Below are positions 54,306-64,000 of a DNA stretch of 64,000 nt, one piece after another. Positions within the stretch are counted from its first letter, which is position 1; each line of letters begins with the position of its first letter. The notes beneath the pieces are model-generated. The model ran no database searches. It saw only the letters and a program-made list of their open reading frames with translations, and was not told where the DNA came from. The position numbers were made by a program, and so were the translations under genes. This DNA is from Tillandsia leiboldiana. Its lineage: Eukaryota > Streptophyta > Magnoliopsida > Poales > Bromeliaceae. Location: contig CM055077.1 of assembly GCA_029204045.2 (NCBI GenBank), positions 16,568,584 to 16,632,583 on the forward strand, written 5' to 3'.

Positions 54306-54313
54306 GATTACAG

Positions 54314-55041
54314 TATAAATTTCCACACTTAACTTTGCCTATCCACGCATTAGTTACTAGTCTAACTCATCAAAAAAGTAAACTTATATGTCACTAAAAT
54401 AAATAGAAGGAATAGTTATGTGGCTAGTAGGTAATGCAAGAAAATCACCTTAAATTTCTTCGGTACTGATTTAGTATAACACCAATTAACTGGAAACAAA
54501 AACATGTGATCACCTCCTCCATCTTACCAGTTATTTGAATCAAAACATGGCACACTTACTATTGGGCATTCTTAGAGTAGTTTAGATCTGGCTTAGGATT
54601 GAAATCATTTGCTTGAAAGTTTTAAATTGTCTTCTTCATTTTATCACCATAAAGCTTGTCATCACTGGATATCAGATTTGCACAAATGATCTCTTATTTG
54701 AGTATTTTAATATAGCAACCTCATAAGTCTATTTTGCTATAAGAGCAAGTTAGAATTCCTTATGACAAAGTGTCACAAATATGTTAAATTAAGAACTTTG
54801 CCACAAGATTTTAAGCGCCAAAAATTTGATCACAATTAAGCAAACATATGACAAATGTTGCAACCACCCTCAATTTTACAGAAGTTTCAGTAAATTCTTT
54901 TAGTTGCTATTGCCAATCATGTCGTATGGAATTAGGATTCTCATCCGCACCAAATCTTACACTAGTAACCACCAAAAGTTCATATGCCAGCCCACAATTT
55001 TCTGGTTCAACCTTCATGGCCTATCAACCTTAACATTGAGG
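54314..55041. other. Unclassified DNA, nothing recognised
   Basis: Low-copy looking AT-rich sequence following the hAT element. A 61-codon plus-strand frame (54848-55033) has no recognisable domain. Confidence 0.3.
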
Positions 55042-55395
55042 GCCCGTTTGACCTAAATTCTAAAAAAATGATTTATACATAATTAAATTTTGGTTAAAAA
55101 TTGTAGAGTGTTTGGCTGAGTTTAGATGAAAAACGATTTTTTCTGAAATGATTTTATAAATTTGTTTAGAAAAAAAAATTTGTTGTTTGCAAATAATAAT
55201 TTTTTTATTAAATTTTATTTTAAAATAATTTAAATTTTGAATTTAATTTTAAAATTTAAAATTTAAAATTTGAATTTTTAAGTCTAAATTTAAATTTTTA
55301 ATTACAAATTTAAAATCTAAATTTAAATTTTGGATTTGCAAAATTGGTTCGGATTTTTAGAAAACCGACCAAAATACCCTTATTCATTTTTCAGT
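55042..55395. mobile_element. Tourist-like MITE fragment
   Basis: Starts GGGCCCGTTTGACC, close to the Tourist consensus start, and has an AAATTT-rich body. No right terminus found, so it is incomplete or misassigned. Confidence 0.35.
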
Positions 55396-55399
55396 CTCT

Positions 55400-55545
55400 T
55401 TTGCATAATTACCTCCAGCTACTGAACATCGCGACCTATCGGGAGATTGTTGATTGGTCCCGTCTAGTCGAGTGGAGCGAGGCCGTGGTGCGCCAGTAGC
55501 GCGAGGCCTTCGACAAGGATCTACAAGCTTTGCCCAAAATTGAGA
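55400..55545 (+). pseudogene. Gypsy gag fragment
   Basis: Plus-strand translation gives NIATYREIVDWSRLVEWSEA and then REAFDKDLQ, the end of the capsid domain of Del/Tekay-type gypsy gag. In-frame stop after VVRQ. It abuts pol sequence in the opposite orientation, so the locus is rearranged. Confidence 0.6.
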
Positions 55546-56480
55546 TACAAATCGGGTATCCCTGTCGGAAGTGATCGACGCCGGAACTCCAGGTAGTCTA
55601 ACGATCTCGTTGACCTACGACTGCGCCAGTCGATCTTGTGACCACAGCATGTGAAATGACAGGAATTGCCGACTTTGTTAACCGATCTATCACGACCCAT
55701 CTCGCATCATGCCCATGCTGTGATCGCGGCAGACCGGTGACCAAACCCATAGTGATCCGCTCCCACTTCCATTCAGGCACTGGAAGTGGGTGCAACTTTC
55801 CCGCCGGTCGCAGGTGTTCAGCCTTAACCTGCTGACACTCCAAGCATCGAGCAACGAACCGTGCCACGTCTTCCCCCAGTTTTGGCCACCAAAAGGTCTA
55901 CTTACATCCTTATACATCTTAGTCCCTCCTGAATGTACCGTGTAAGGGGGATCGGTGTGCCTCCGACAGAAATCCTTCCTCAGATCAGGATGATCCGGAA
56001 CACAATAAACGACCCCGAAACGAGCGAATCGTCCATCCAGATGGAAAAGTCACCCTCCTTTTCAAGAGGAACCTGAACTCAAAGCCCTTAAAAGTAGGCA
56101 TCAGCCTTAAGGCCTTCTAAAATCTGCTCGAAAAGGGTAGGTTCTACTTCTAGAGCAATCAATCGCGCAACCGTGCCTTGAGGCACAACCTCCAGCTTTA
56201 ACCGCTGGAATCAGCCACCAAGTCATCTTGCTTGGTAAAAGACTACACTGATGGTTCTAAAGTCTTACCCTTCCTGCTCGACGCAACAGCCACGACATTT
56301 GCCTCCCTAAAGTGTTACTGGATCGACATGTCGTACTCCTTCAAAACTTCTAACCAACGCCCTTACCGGAGATTCAACTATTTCTGAGAAAACATGTACA
56401 TCAGCCTCTGGTGATTCGTGAACACCTCACAGTGTGCCCCATAAGATAGTGTCTTTAGAGCTTTAAGGCAAATTGACCGC
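55546..56480 (-). pseudogene. Gypsy pol fragment (RNase H and integrase), chromovirus-like
   Basis: Minus strand. Upstream part (56470-56290) reads SYGAHCEVFTNHQRLMYMFS, then RWLEVLKEYDMSIQYH and NVVAVASSRK, i.e. gypsy RNase H with stops. Downstream (55867-55560) reads ARFVARCLECQQVKAEHLRP, LPVPEWKWERITMGLVTGLP and RWVVIDRLTKSA, the integrase zinc-finger end and core. A further frame gives VNEIVRLPGVPASI and DRDTRF. Several frameshifts and stops show it is dead. It is interrupted at its upstream side by the LTR starting at 56484. Confidence 0.85.
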
Positions 56481-56483
56481 CGC

Positions 56484-56514
56484 TGTCACGCCCCGAGTTC
56501 AAAAATCAGCGTCT

Positions 56515-56547
<33 letters not shown>

Positions 56548-57110
56548 TTAGAGTTGCAAAAACAGCCAGGGCAATGACAGACCGCCACATATATAGAAGA
56601 GTCCCAATCCCCTTTGGAATTGAGCCTTTTCTATATATGCACGGCTAGCTTGGCAACAACATCAGAGTACTAACTACGTAACAACTATGAACAAAGATTA
56701 CAAAATAACTTTTCAATTATTTACATCTGAATTACAACTCTTTCCTTTAACATCAAATAATACATGAACTTGCGGCTGTCCAGGGTCAACATCTAACACG
56801 GAACCTCACCAAACACGTCCCGTCATCCCAGCACCCGATCGACCTAAAAAATAGTCACCCGAGGGTGTGAGATACACTGTAAATGTATCCCAGTGGGCAC
56901 GACGAGCCGAGAAATAGCAGATCGTACCTACTGGTATACAATACTAGCGGATAGTAAAGATCACATTAGGTAAGCATTTATGAAGCGAATGAATAACCAA
57001 CAGGAATATGTATAATCTTGACAGGAATATAATGAACCGAGCATGCTGAATAATTGTATAGACAGGTATCAAACAATGAATATGTTGACAACAGAATCAG
57101 GAATCATGAG
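56484..57110 (-). mobile_element. Gypsy-type LTR fragment (same family as the 4.48-kb insertion)
   Basis: On the plus strand starts TGTCACGCCCCGAGTTC. The next 450 bp are the reverse complement of about 44880-45314 (the A-tract, CCGCCACATATATAG, CTTTTCTATATATGCACGGC, CAGTGGGCACGACGAGCCGA). Inserted into the gypsy pol fragment. It loses similarity near 57110. Confidence 0.7.
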
Positions 57111-60063
57111 AATCAGGAATCAGGAATCATGAGACTGTGCGGTGGACCACCTGGCTGTGGGCCCTTTGGGGCGGTGCACCGTGGACCCGGTCCACGGGAG
57201 CCCTCCCCTCCTCCCTTTCTTCTCTTCTTCTTCCTTTTTCCTCCCCACGCACCGTTTCTTCTCCCATTTCTCTTCTTCTCCAACCGAGCGAGAGAGAGTG
57301 TGAGGGAGGGGATTTTGTGGGGTGCGGCGTTGCGCCGTGGACCTCGCGGAGCGCACGAGGTGTTCCAATGAGCTGGTTGGGCGGCGCGTCGCGGTCGAGG
57401 TAGGTCCCGCGTGTTGTTTTTGCGGTATTTTGGCACAGTTTTAGAGCGTCCTTTTAGACATTGGATTTGACCCCTTGCTCTTATGTGTGTTAGGGACCGT
57501 GTTTTACTGCTCCATTTTGCGTGCGGACCCCGATGGCGTGCTCCGTTTTGTGTGCGGACATCGTTTTGCGTGCAACTTGTTGTGCGAGCTCGGTTTGAGG
57601 CGTGCCTTTACACTCTTTGGTTCTACGCGTCACAAGGATTACCGTTGTATTTTCGGAGAATTTTCTGAGATTCGCCCGAGGGTATACTTCTTTCCCCTTT
57701 ACTGTGCAGAGTATTACAGTTGTGTTTGTTGTGGACTTTCGCGCTCACCGTGTTGTGGAATTTGTAACTCGGCCTCCGGGACTCGGATTGTGACGTGCAG
57801 GTACTCGTTTCGAAGGTCTCGACGCGGCGATCGCGACAGTATTTTTGATGGATTTTTCATAGTCCGTTCTGCAGGTGAAAATTGCACATCTTCGGGGCTG
57901 ATTTCAACAGATGGTGTATACTTGGATATTTTAGCATAAAGTGTAACTTTGGACCTTTTGTTGTACCCAGGAGGGTTTGCGAGTGTTTTTGGAACACTGC
58001 AAGGAGCCGAGGTGGCGCGACATGTACCGTGGATACGGGTTCAGCGGATTGTGCGAGCAAGTGGCCACGCTCTTCACCGACCCCAGGTTTGCCTTGGATT
58101 GAACACTTCAGGTGGGTAAGCTTAATATCAGTAACTGTATAAGGCAATGATTATGTTATGGCAAATATAAGTGCACTTGTGGGGATGTCACCCCTCGATG
58201 ACTGGTAGCAGGCATATTTGATGTACAACCGATATGAGCGAAAGGTAAGCAAGGAATGGCCTACTTGGGTGAGATTGGTATACCATAGTGGGAACACTGT
58301 AGCATGCTTTGCCAATATATGTTTTACCCGCTTTTATCATTTCTGAGGACAAAAGCATGCTTGTATGGACATATAGTTAGGCCACCTTTTCCTGCTACAC
58401 TACTTATTGGAACTTGACTTAGAAAAAACCATGCTTTTCCTTTCTCCTTCTTTGTTAGTCAGGTGGTCAGTGTTGCTCGGGTTCGAGCAGGGGTCTGGAT
58501 AGTGTAGTCGGGACTTTATGTCTGGGACAGGTTGGATTAGTTTGTGGGGTTTGCGGCGACCGCGGATGTTGGGCGGTTGACCGGATATTTACTTATGCAT
58601 CAGATTGGGTATCAGTTTTCTCTAGTGGATGGAGCTACCCACTTATCGTTTAGTTTGTATCCGATTGAGATCGGGTCTTCCTTTAGTGGATGAGTTTTCC
58701 CATTTTGATCAGAGTCGTGATCCAGTCCTGCTATATTGAGACACTTGACAGAGATACTTTACTCGTGTGGGTCGCTCCCCTCGAGTGCCACTCCGGAGGT
58801 AGGCTTGACCGAGCCGTGTGCCGGTCTGTTACTTATATTTTGACCGAGCCGTGTGCCGGTCTGTTACTTATATTTTGACCGAGCCGTGTGCCGGTCCGTT
58901 ACTTATATTGAGATCGAGCCGTGTGCCGATCAGTTACTGAGTTCGACAGCAGAGCAGGCAGTACCGGGTGTTATACCGGTTTATTTGATTGGGTTTATTT
59001 CGGTAAGATACTTTTACTGTTGCACTCGTGCCTGGAGGCCGAGTGCAGTCTGGTAGCTGAGTTTAGATTAGTGCTAGTATTGTTGAGAGCCGTTTGGTTG
59101 ACGGTGGTCCCGTGTCGTTGAGAGTACTTTGACCGCTGTGTGAGAGGTTGAGCATCATGATTCTATCCGTTCTGAGAGAGAGCGTGGATTTTGACTATAG
59201 CCTGCATGAGCCACTACTCGATAGCGAGTTAGTCCATTTGGACGCCCTACGTAATTCCTGCCCGTCAACGGGAGGTGGTTGTAGGTGGGCGCAGGTTTGA
59301 CTGGACCAGGTGTGGCAGTCAACTCGATTGGGTCGATTATGCACTTCATGTGCTGGTGGTTGCATACCATTCTTTGGTTCTCCCCTTCTAAGCCTTTAGA
59401 TAGAGGCATGGTAGCTGTTGAGAGTCTCCAGCTTACTTATTTCAGTCTTTATGACTTGGGTTAGTTTATGTCTCTTGAGGACTTAGTGGGCAGACCGTCG
59501 GGTCTGGCGGTGGTACCCACTGAGAACTTCCTTTTTGGTGTAGTTCTCACACCCTTTGGGGATTTTCCCCCTCCTTTTTTCTTCCTCTTCTTTGTTTTGC
59601 AGAGTCTTAGCGGGTGTTGCTGATTCTGCGGTTGTTGATCGAGTTGAGGGAGTCGCGAGCTAGATCCCTACCCATCGTTGGAGAGTAGCGGTACCCCTTC
59701 AGAGGAGATCTTCAGTAGATTAGTCATTTTATTCCCTCTTTTGAGTGACTGATGTAGTGAGGATATGTATTGAGAGCCTGTACACTGATGTATTTATTGG
59801 AGATACCTCCCTGTTGAGCTATGAGTTTTGTATCTGAGGATATTGTACGATTATCATTTTTGGGAGGTGGACATTGTTGTATTATTTTTTTCAGTTGTAC
59901 AGTGTTTGATTTTAGCTTTACAGCAGATTTTTATTTATAGCTCTGATATCTGTTTAGCTATAGTACTTTTCTTGCAGGTAGGACGCTTCGCCTATGCGGG
60001 TTTGGCATAGGTGGCGGATCTGTTGGCGAGCCCGGGTCGCAGTTTCGACCCCGGGGCGTGACA
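57111..60063 (+). mobile_element. Gypsy-type LTR, plus orientation
   Basis: About 2.9 kb of noncoding DNA ending GACCCCGGGGCGTGACA at 60063. Contains the GGGCAGACCGTCGGGTCTGG and GTGTAGTTCTCACACCC blocks (about 59489-59550) and a 35-bp tandem repeat. Shares 'tttggacc...tgtacccaggagg' with the reversed LTR at 61174 onward. No primer-binding site follows, so solo or truncated. 5' end unresolved. Confidence 0.6.
58807..58946. repeat. 35-bp tandem repeat, four copies
   Basis: Units start at 58807, 58842, 58877 and 58912 with core GACCGAGCCGTGTGCCGGTC followed by GTTACTTATATT. The last unit is more diverged. Within the LTR. Confidence 0.9.
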
Positions 60064-61173
60064 CCTTGAGTGCCAGTCACCAAAAGACCAAATTGGTGAT
60101 TGTGTTATCAAGAGTCCTTAAGTTCACGACACCTCGGAACCTCGGGTTAGACCAGTACAAATCTACATGCTTTCGCGTGCAGCATCACGCACCAACAACC
60201 CGATGTAGCCCAGTTCAACAACCGAGTCCTTCCCACCTATCTAACCTTCCAGTTATACAAAGCACAAAACGAGGCTCATTCACAACCAAGTCAGAAAAGG
60301 ACATGCATCGATTGCAGCGATGATAAACCCGCCGTGCAATACTGTCTAGGAATCACCTAGGTTCATCACGTACAAGAGAATGCTCACATGCTAACCTACC
60401 TACAAGACAACCTAGACCGTTTGTCTTGCACAGGACACAAAAGGCCCAATCCAGAGCCAGTTCCCAAGGAGTCCAACCGGCTCAACACAGCAACAGACAC
60501 CAAACCCGTGACATTGAGTCGCCACCTACGCACACTCGTGCGAAGAAGGACACGGTCCCTCAAACTGATTTTCGAACTTAAACGAAAGAGACACCTAATA
60601 CCTAGTGATCCCCCTCTAGCCCTAAGGAGCACCCCACAAAAATACTACGAAGATTTTTCCAAAGCCATCGTAGTAACTTTAGCAACAACCAAAACTATGG
60701 GCAACATCCGTAGGGGGATTCCTCATCCTCACCTACACCTTGCCCCAGTTATGAACTCCGGCTGACTATCCGCTGTAAACACAACACCAACAGACCTATT
60801 AGGTAAGTCCCAACAAGGGGCTATCCAGTTAACACCCACCACGATATACCCGCGGCAAAAAACATACACTATAAGATATCACTGCCGAAGGAATGGCCTG
60901 GGTTACTGTCTTCCACCAAATGCAGGCGGTCTCCTCTAGAAACAGAACTGCTAGAGGAATCCGCTCGCACCCATCCAACAACAAGCCTCAAAAGTGTTAC
61001 TCCAGGGTATCTACCCATTTTCCCACGACCAAAGGATCGGTCATGACTCCCTCTAACACCGGCAGATTTTACTACCGAAATTCTGCCAAATCTGCCCTCA
61101 CCAAAACCCGCTCCACACTTAATGTAGCGTCTCCACCTACCGAAATGGTGGAAAGGGTTGGGGAGAGTGCTGC
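60064..61173. other. Spacer between tail-to-tail LTRs
   Basis: 1.1 kb of nonpalindromic DNA without a recognisable domain on either strand; 109- to 136-codon frames exist but resemble nothing known to me. Probably decayed retroelement internal sequence. Confidence 0.35.
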
Positions 61174-64000
61174 TGTCACGCCCTGGGTCGAAACTGCGAC
61201 CCGGGCCCGCCAACAGATCCGCCGCCTATACGGGAAGTTCCGTATAGACGAAGCGTCTAACCTGCAAAAGATAATACTACAGCTATACAGATATCAGAGT
61301 TGAAAAGTAGACTACTGAAATAAGAAAATACAACTCCAAAAGTACAAGTCTGAACCTCACTACAAAAGTCTCCCAAAAATAAAACTCTCAACAGTAACTA
61401 ACAACAATAATCCAGCAGACTGTACTACTAAGCTCCAAAAAGGGGTACAACTATACTCCAAGGACGGGTAGGGAACTAGCTCGCGACTCCCTCACCTTGA
61501 TCAGCAACAGAAGGATCAGCAACTGGAGCAGGAGGAACTGGGGAAGGGGTCCCTGGGAAAAGTCACCACAGCGGGTGTGAGAACTACATCCCACAGTTGT
61601 TCTCGGTGGGTACCGCCACTAAGCCCGACGGTCTGCCCACTAAGTCTACTAGAGGTATAAGATAACAGGAAAAACTGTACTAAGGTAAAGATAGGCTTGG
61701 AAGAAATCTACAGCTATCATGCCTCTATCTACATTGCTCAATGGGTGATACAGATGAAAACGATGCATCGACTCTAACCCAAATACTCAATCAACCCAAT
61801 CACAGTGACTGCCACATGGGGTCCAGTCAAACCTGCGCCCACCTACTTCCATTACATCCACGGAGGACTGGACTTACGTAGGGTGTCCGTGACTACCTAA
61901 AAAAGGACCAGCCAGAGGGACTGCGTCGACAAGTTGCGATAGCAAAGTAACAGGCCTAGCTCCGGAGCGGCACTCGAGGGGCGCGACCCCACCGAAGAAA
62001 GTATCCGCGCATCTCCGTCGAGCTCAATATGGCTCATGCAGGCTATAGTCCAATCCACGATCAACAAGATCGACAGTACCCAAATCACCTCTCCAACTCA
62101 CTAACTGGAAATACTTGAACAGTCAGGACCGCTGTCAACCCAACGGCTCCCAAAATAGAACATCAACCCAACATGCTAACCCGCTAGCAGGAGATACTCC
62201 ACAGCCGACAACAACAATGAAGGGTCCGAAAACCCCGAAATACTAGAACCTACAACCCAAATCAAACAAGAACAAGCTCTAGGCATAGCCTCTCGTTGTT
62301 TCCGACCCAAAGAAAAGGCAGCCCTTAGAACCCAGATCACTTGAGCTCTATCGAGTGAAGAAGTTTATAGAAAAGGTGATATTTATTATCGAAAACCATT
62401 TTCACTCGAACCCACGTGGGGTGAGGACTAAAAGTAGTTCCTTTTTGTAAAACCATTTTGATTTAAGGAAACCCATTTTAATGAATTTTAGTTATTTTAG
62501 GAAAATCAGTTAGAAAACAAGTTTTATATCCAAACCCCGAAGGGCTAATGCCTTCGTCCAATCAGACAAGAACAGACTCCGGCGACCCTTCGATGTTTGG
62601 AAGAAAAACATTGGTTAACTAAAATCATGTGTGTCCAAAAAGGTCCTGGGTTCAAGGTCCTGCTATCACTGGTATACGACTGCCACTAACACAGTGGCGA
62701 CACATAAATCAGAGAAACACGACATTCCGGGACCACCGTTTACCCAAACGGCTCCCGACACAGATATAAGACCAGCTACATCTACCAGACTCCACTCTGC
62801 CCCCAAGCACGAGTGTAACATGCATCCCACACTAAAAAAATAAATCCCGACCACTCGGCCCACTACCCGGGCGAGAAAAACACTATGTCCAGGAATAGAA
62901 TACGAAGTGTGGATGTCTAGAACATAAATGAACCTAGCCCAAGTGAGGGTTTTCTACTAGTCTGGTTTACACATGCAAACATATGATGGGGTGCTAGGTC
63001 CAAGTTCCAATACTAACATCTAATCAACACAGATAGGAGGTAATAATCAACACGATCAGAATCACTACACTAGAAAACCCTATCTGATACAACATGCTTT
63101 CTAACACTGCTCACATAATGCATGCACACTAACAAATATAGAGTTAGAGAACCGTCCGCTGGTTTTGGAGACGAAGCAACCCACCTGAAGCGCACGTCAA
63201 TCCAAGATCCAAATAGGCTGAAACTGAACGGGAACAATCCTCGGATTCCCACGATTCCAACGGGCCCAAAAACACCCAAAAACTCCTCCTGGGTACAAAT
63301 ATATGGTCCAAACATTGCAATAAGCAAAAGTTCCCACAAACACATGCTGCTGTAAAAATAGTCTAAAAAATGCTTAAATACCACCTGCGAGATAAACTCC
63401 AAAAATTCCAATAAAAATACAACGGCGATTCTTGCGAAGAGTAGATGCCAATCGAGTTCTCACAGCCCGAAATCCGATACTTGAGCACGGAGATAAAAAT
63501 CCGACAAGCCTCCACTGTTCAAAAAAACCACCAGCAGGAAAGGGGTTCAAAGATGTTTCAGAAACCCCATTAAAAACCCAAAACTGAGAGGAGCAGAAAA
63601 CACGAAAAATGGAGATCTACCTCTCGTGAAACCGATGCCGTGAAAATCGTCCAAAAATTCCTTCGGGGTAGCTCTGTGGACCTCATGGACCGAAACGCGA
63701 CGGAATTGGGCCACCGAAGAAGAAACGTTGCACTGCGCCGAATCGCCGAAGCCGTCGATGCCGCGCCCTCCAAAAATTCCGAAACTCCTTCGAGAGATGC
63801 AGCACAAGAAGAGGAACAACTTCTCTAAGGCACTCAACCACAGGGGGGCTCGGGAAAAAGGAGAAAAGGTCGAGCAAAGGGGCATATTTATAGACTTTTC
63901 CCAAAAAAAAGCCAATTGGGCTATTGGGCCCAACTTCCGGGCACGCGGAGGGATTCGGGCGCAAACAGTGCCTGAATCCAGCGCTCGGCCCGGCCCGCGA
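61174..64000 (-). mobile_element. Gypsy-type LTR, minus orientation, runs off the window
   Basis: On the plus strand starts TGTCACGCCCTGGGTCG, the reverse complement of the LTR end at 60063, and continues in reverse through the 'gggtgtgagaactacatccc' and 'accgccactaagcccgacgg' blocks. Near the right edge a TATA box (TATAAATA on the minus strand, 63885-63892) marks its U3/R junction. At least 2.83 kb long; its 5' end lies beyond the window. Confidence 0.65.

Noticed and set aside
58807..58946. Possible CRISPR-like array
   Set aside because: The 35-bp units are contiguous tandem repeats without unique spacers, and the DNA is plant nuclear.
60388..61303. Candidate genes in the spacer between opposing LTRs
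   Set aside because: Frames of 114-136 codons overlap on opposite strands and show no family motif.

Overview
The window is repeat-dense plant nuclear DNA, with no bacterial, organellar or rRNA features. Evidence for an angiosperm is a host gene split into many small GT-AG exons, a gypsy LTR population with conserved ends, and Mutator (MULE), hAT, PIF/Harbinger, CACTA, copia and TRIM elements. Very long Del/Tekay-like LTRs and GC-rich subterminal repeats suggest a monocot (a commelinid such as pineapple is a guess). The species is not established.

The only convincing host gene runs on the minus strand across about 42 kb. It encodes a PQBP1-like WW-domain protein. Nine exons (47122 down to 4776) join in frame into about 308 codons, ending inside the WW region; the 3' end lies beyond or was not found. 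Two introns are greatly enlarged by transposons: intron 5 (46232-16774, 29.5 kb) and intron 8 (15666-4933, 10.7 kb).

Layout. 1-2.5 kb: gypsy-type LTR with a nested hAT MITE. 2.9-3.5 kb: 5' end of a minus-strand LTR element with a tRNA-Met primer-binding site. 5.2-13.2 kb (intron 8): an 8-kb MULE with about 180-bp inverted termini, a decayed mudrA-type transposase, and a second multi-exon gene encoding a plant mobile domain (PMD) protein. 13.2-14.0 kb: a 418-bp tandem duplication. 17.3-45.7 kb (intron 5): gypsy-type LTRs, a 6.1-kb hAT-type element (18005-24086) holding a copia RT/RNase H fragment, a 4-kb hAT-like element (29670-33648), Tourist-like MITEs, an intact 471-bp TRIM, and a 4.48-kb LTR-bounded insertion with a GAACT target duplication. 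46.2-47.1 kb: the first five host exons. 48.2-49.1 kb: two PIF/Harbinger MITEs in tandem. 49.3-54.3 kb: a 5.0-kb hAT-type element with a perfect 8-bp target duplication. Inside it is a CACTA-like element that carries fragments of two unrelated host genes, a NOC1/Mak21 nucleolar factor and a receptor-like kinase. 55.4-64 kb: gypsy gag/pol debris and three LTRs, two of them tail to tail.

The most coherent system is a family of hAT-type elements. They have termini of the form CAAGGAWTNAAGTG, subterminal arrays of CGGCAC/GTGCCG and 8-bp target duplications. There are six about 310-345 bp MITEs plus two 5-6 kb relatives and one truncated copy. No hAT transposase is visible, so they must depend on a source elsewhere. 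Nesting gives relative ages: MULE before its two hAT MITEs; a gypsy-type LTR before the TRIM, MITE F and the 4.48-kb LTR insertion; the hAT element at 49.3 kb before the CACTA element.
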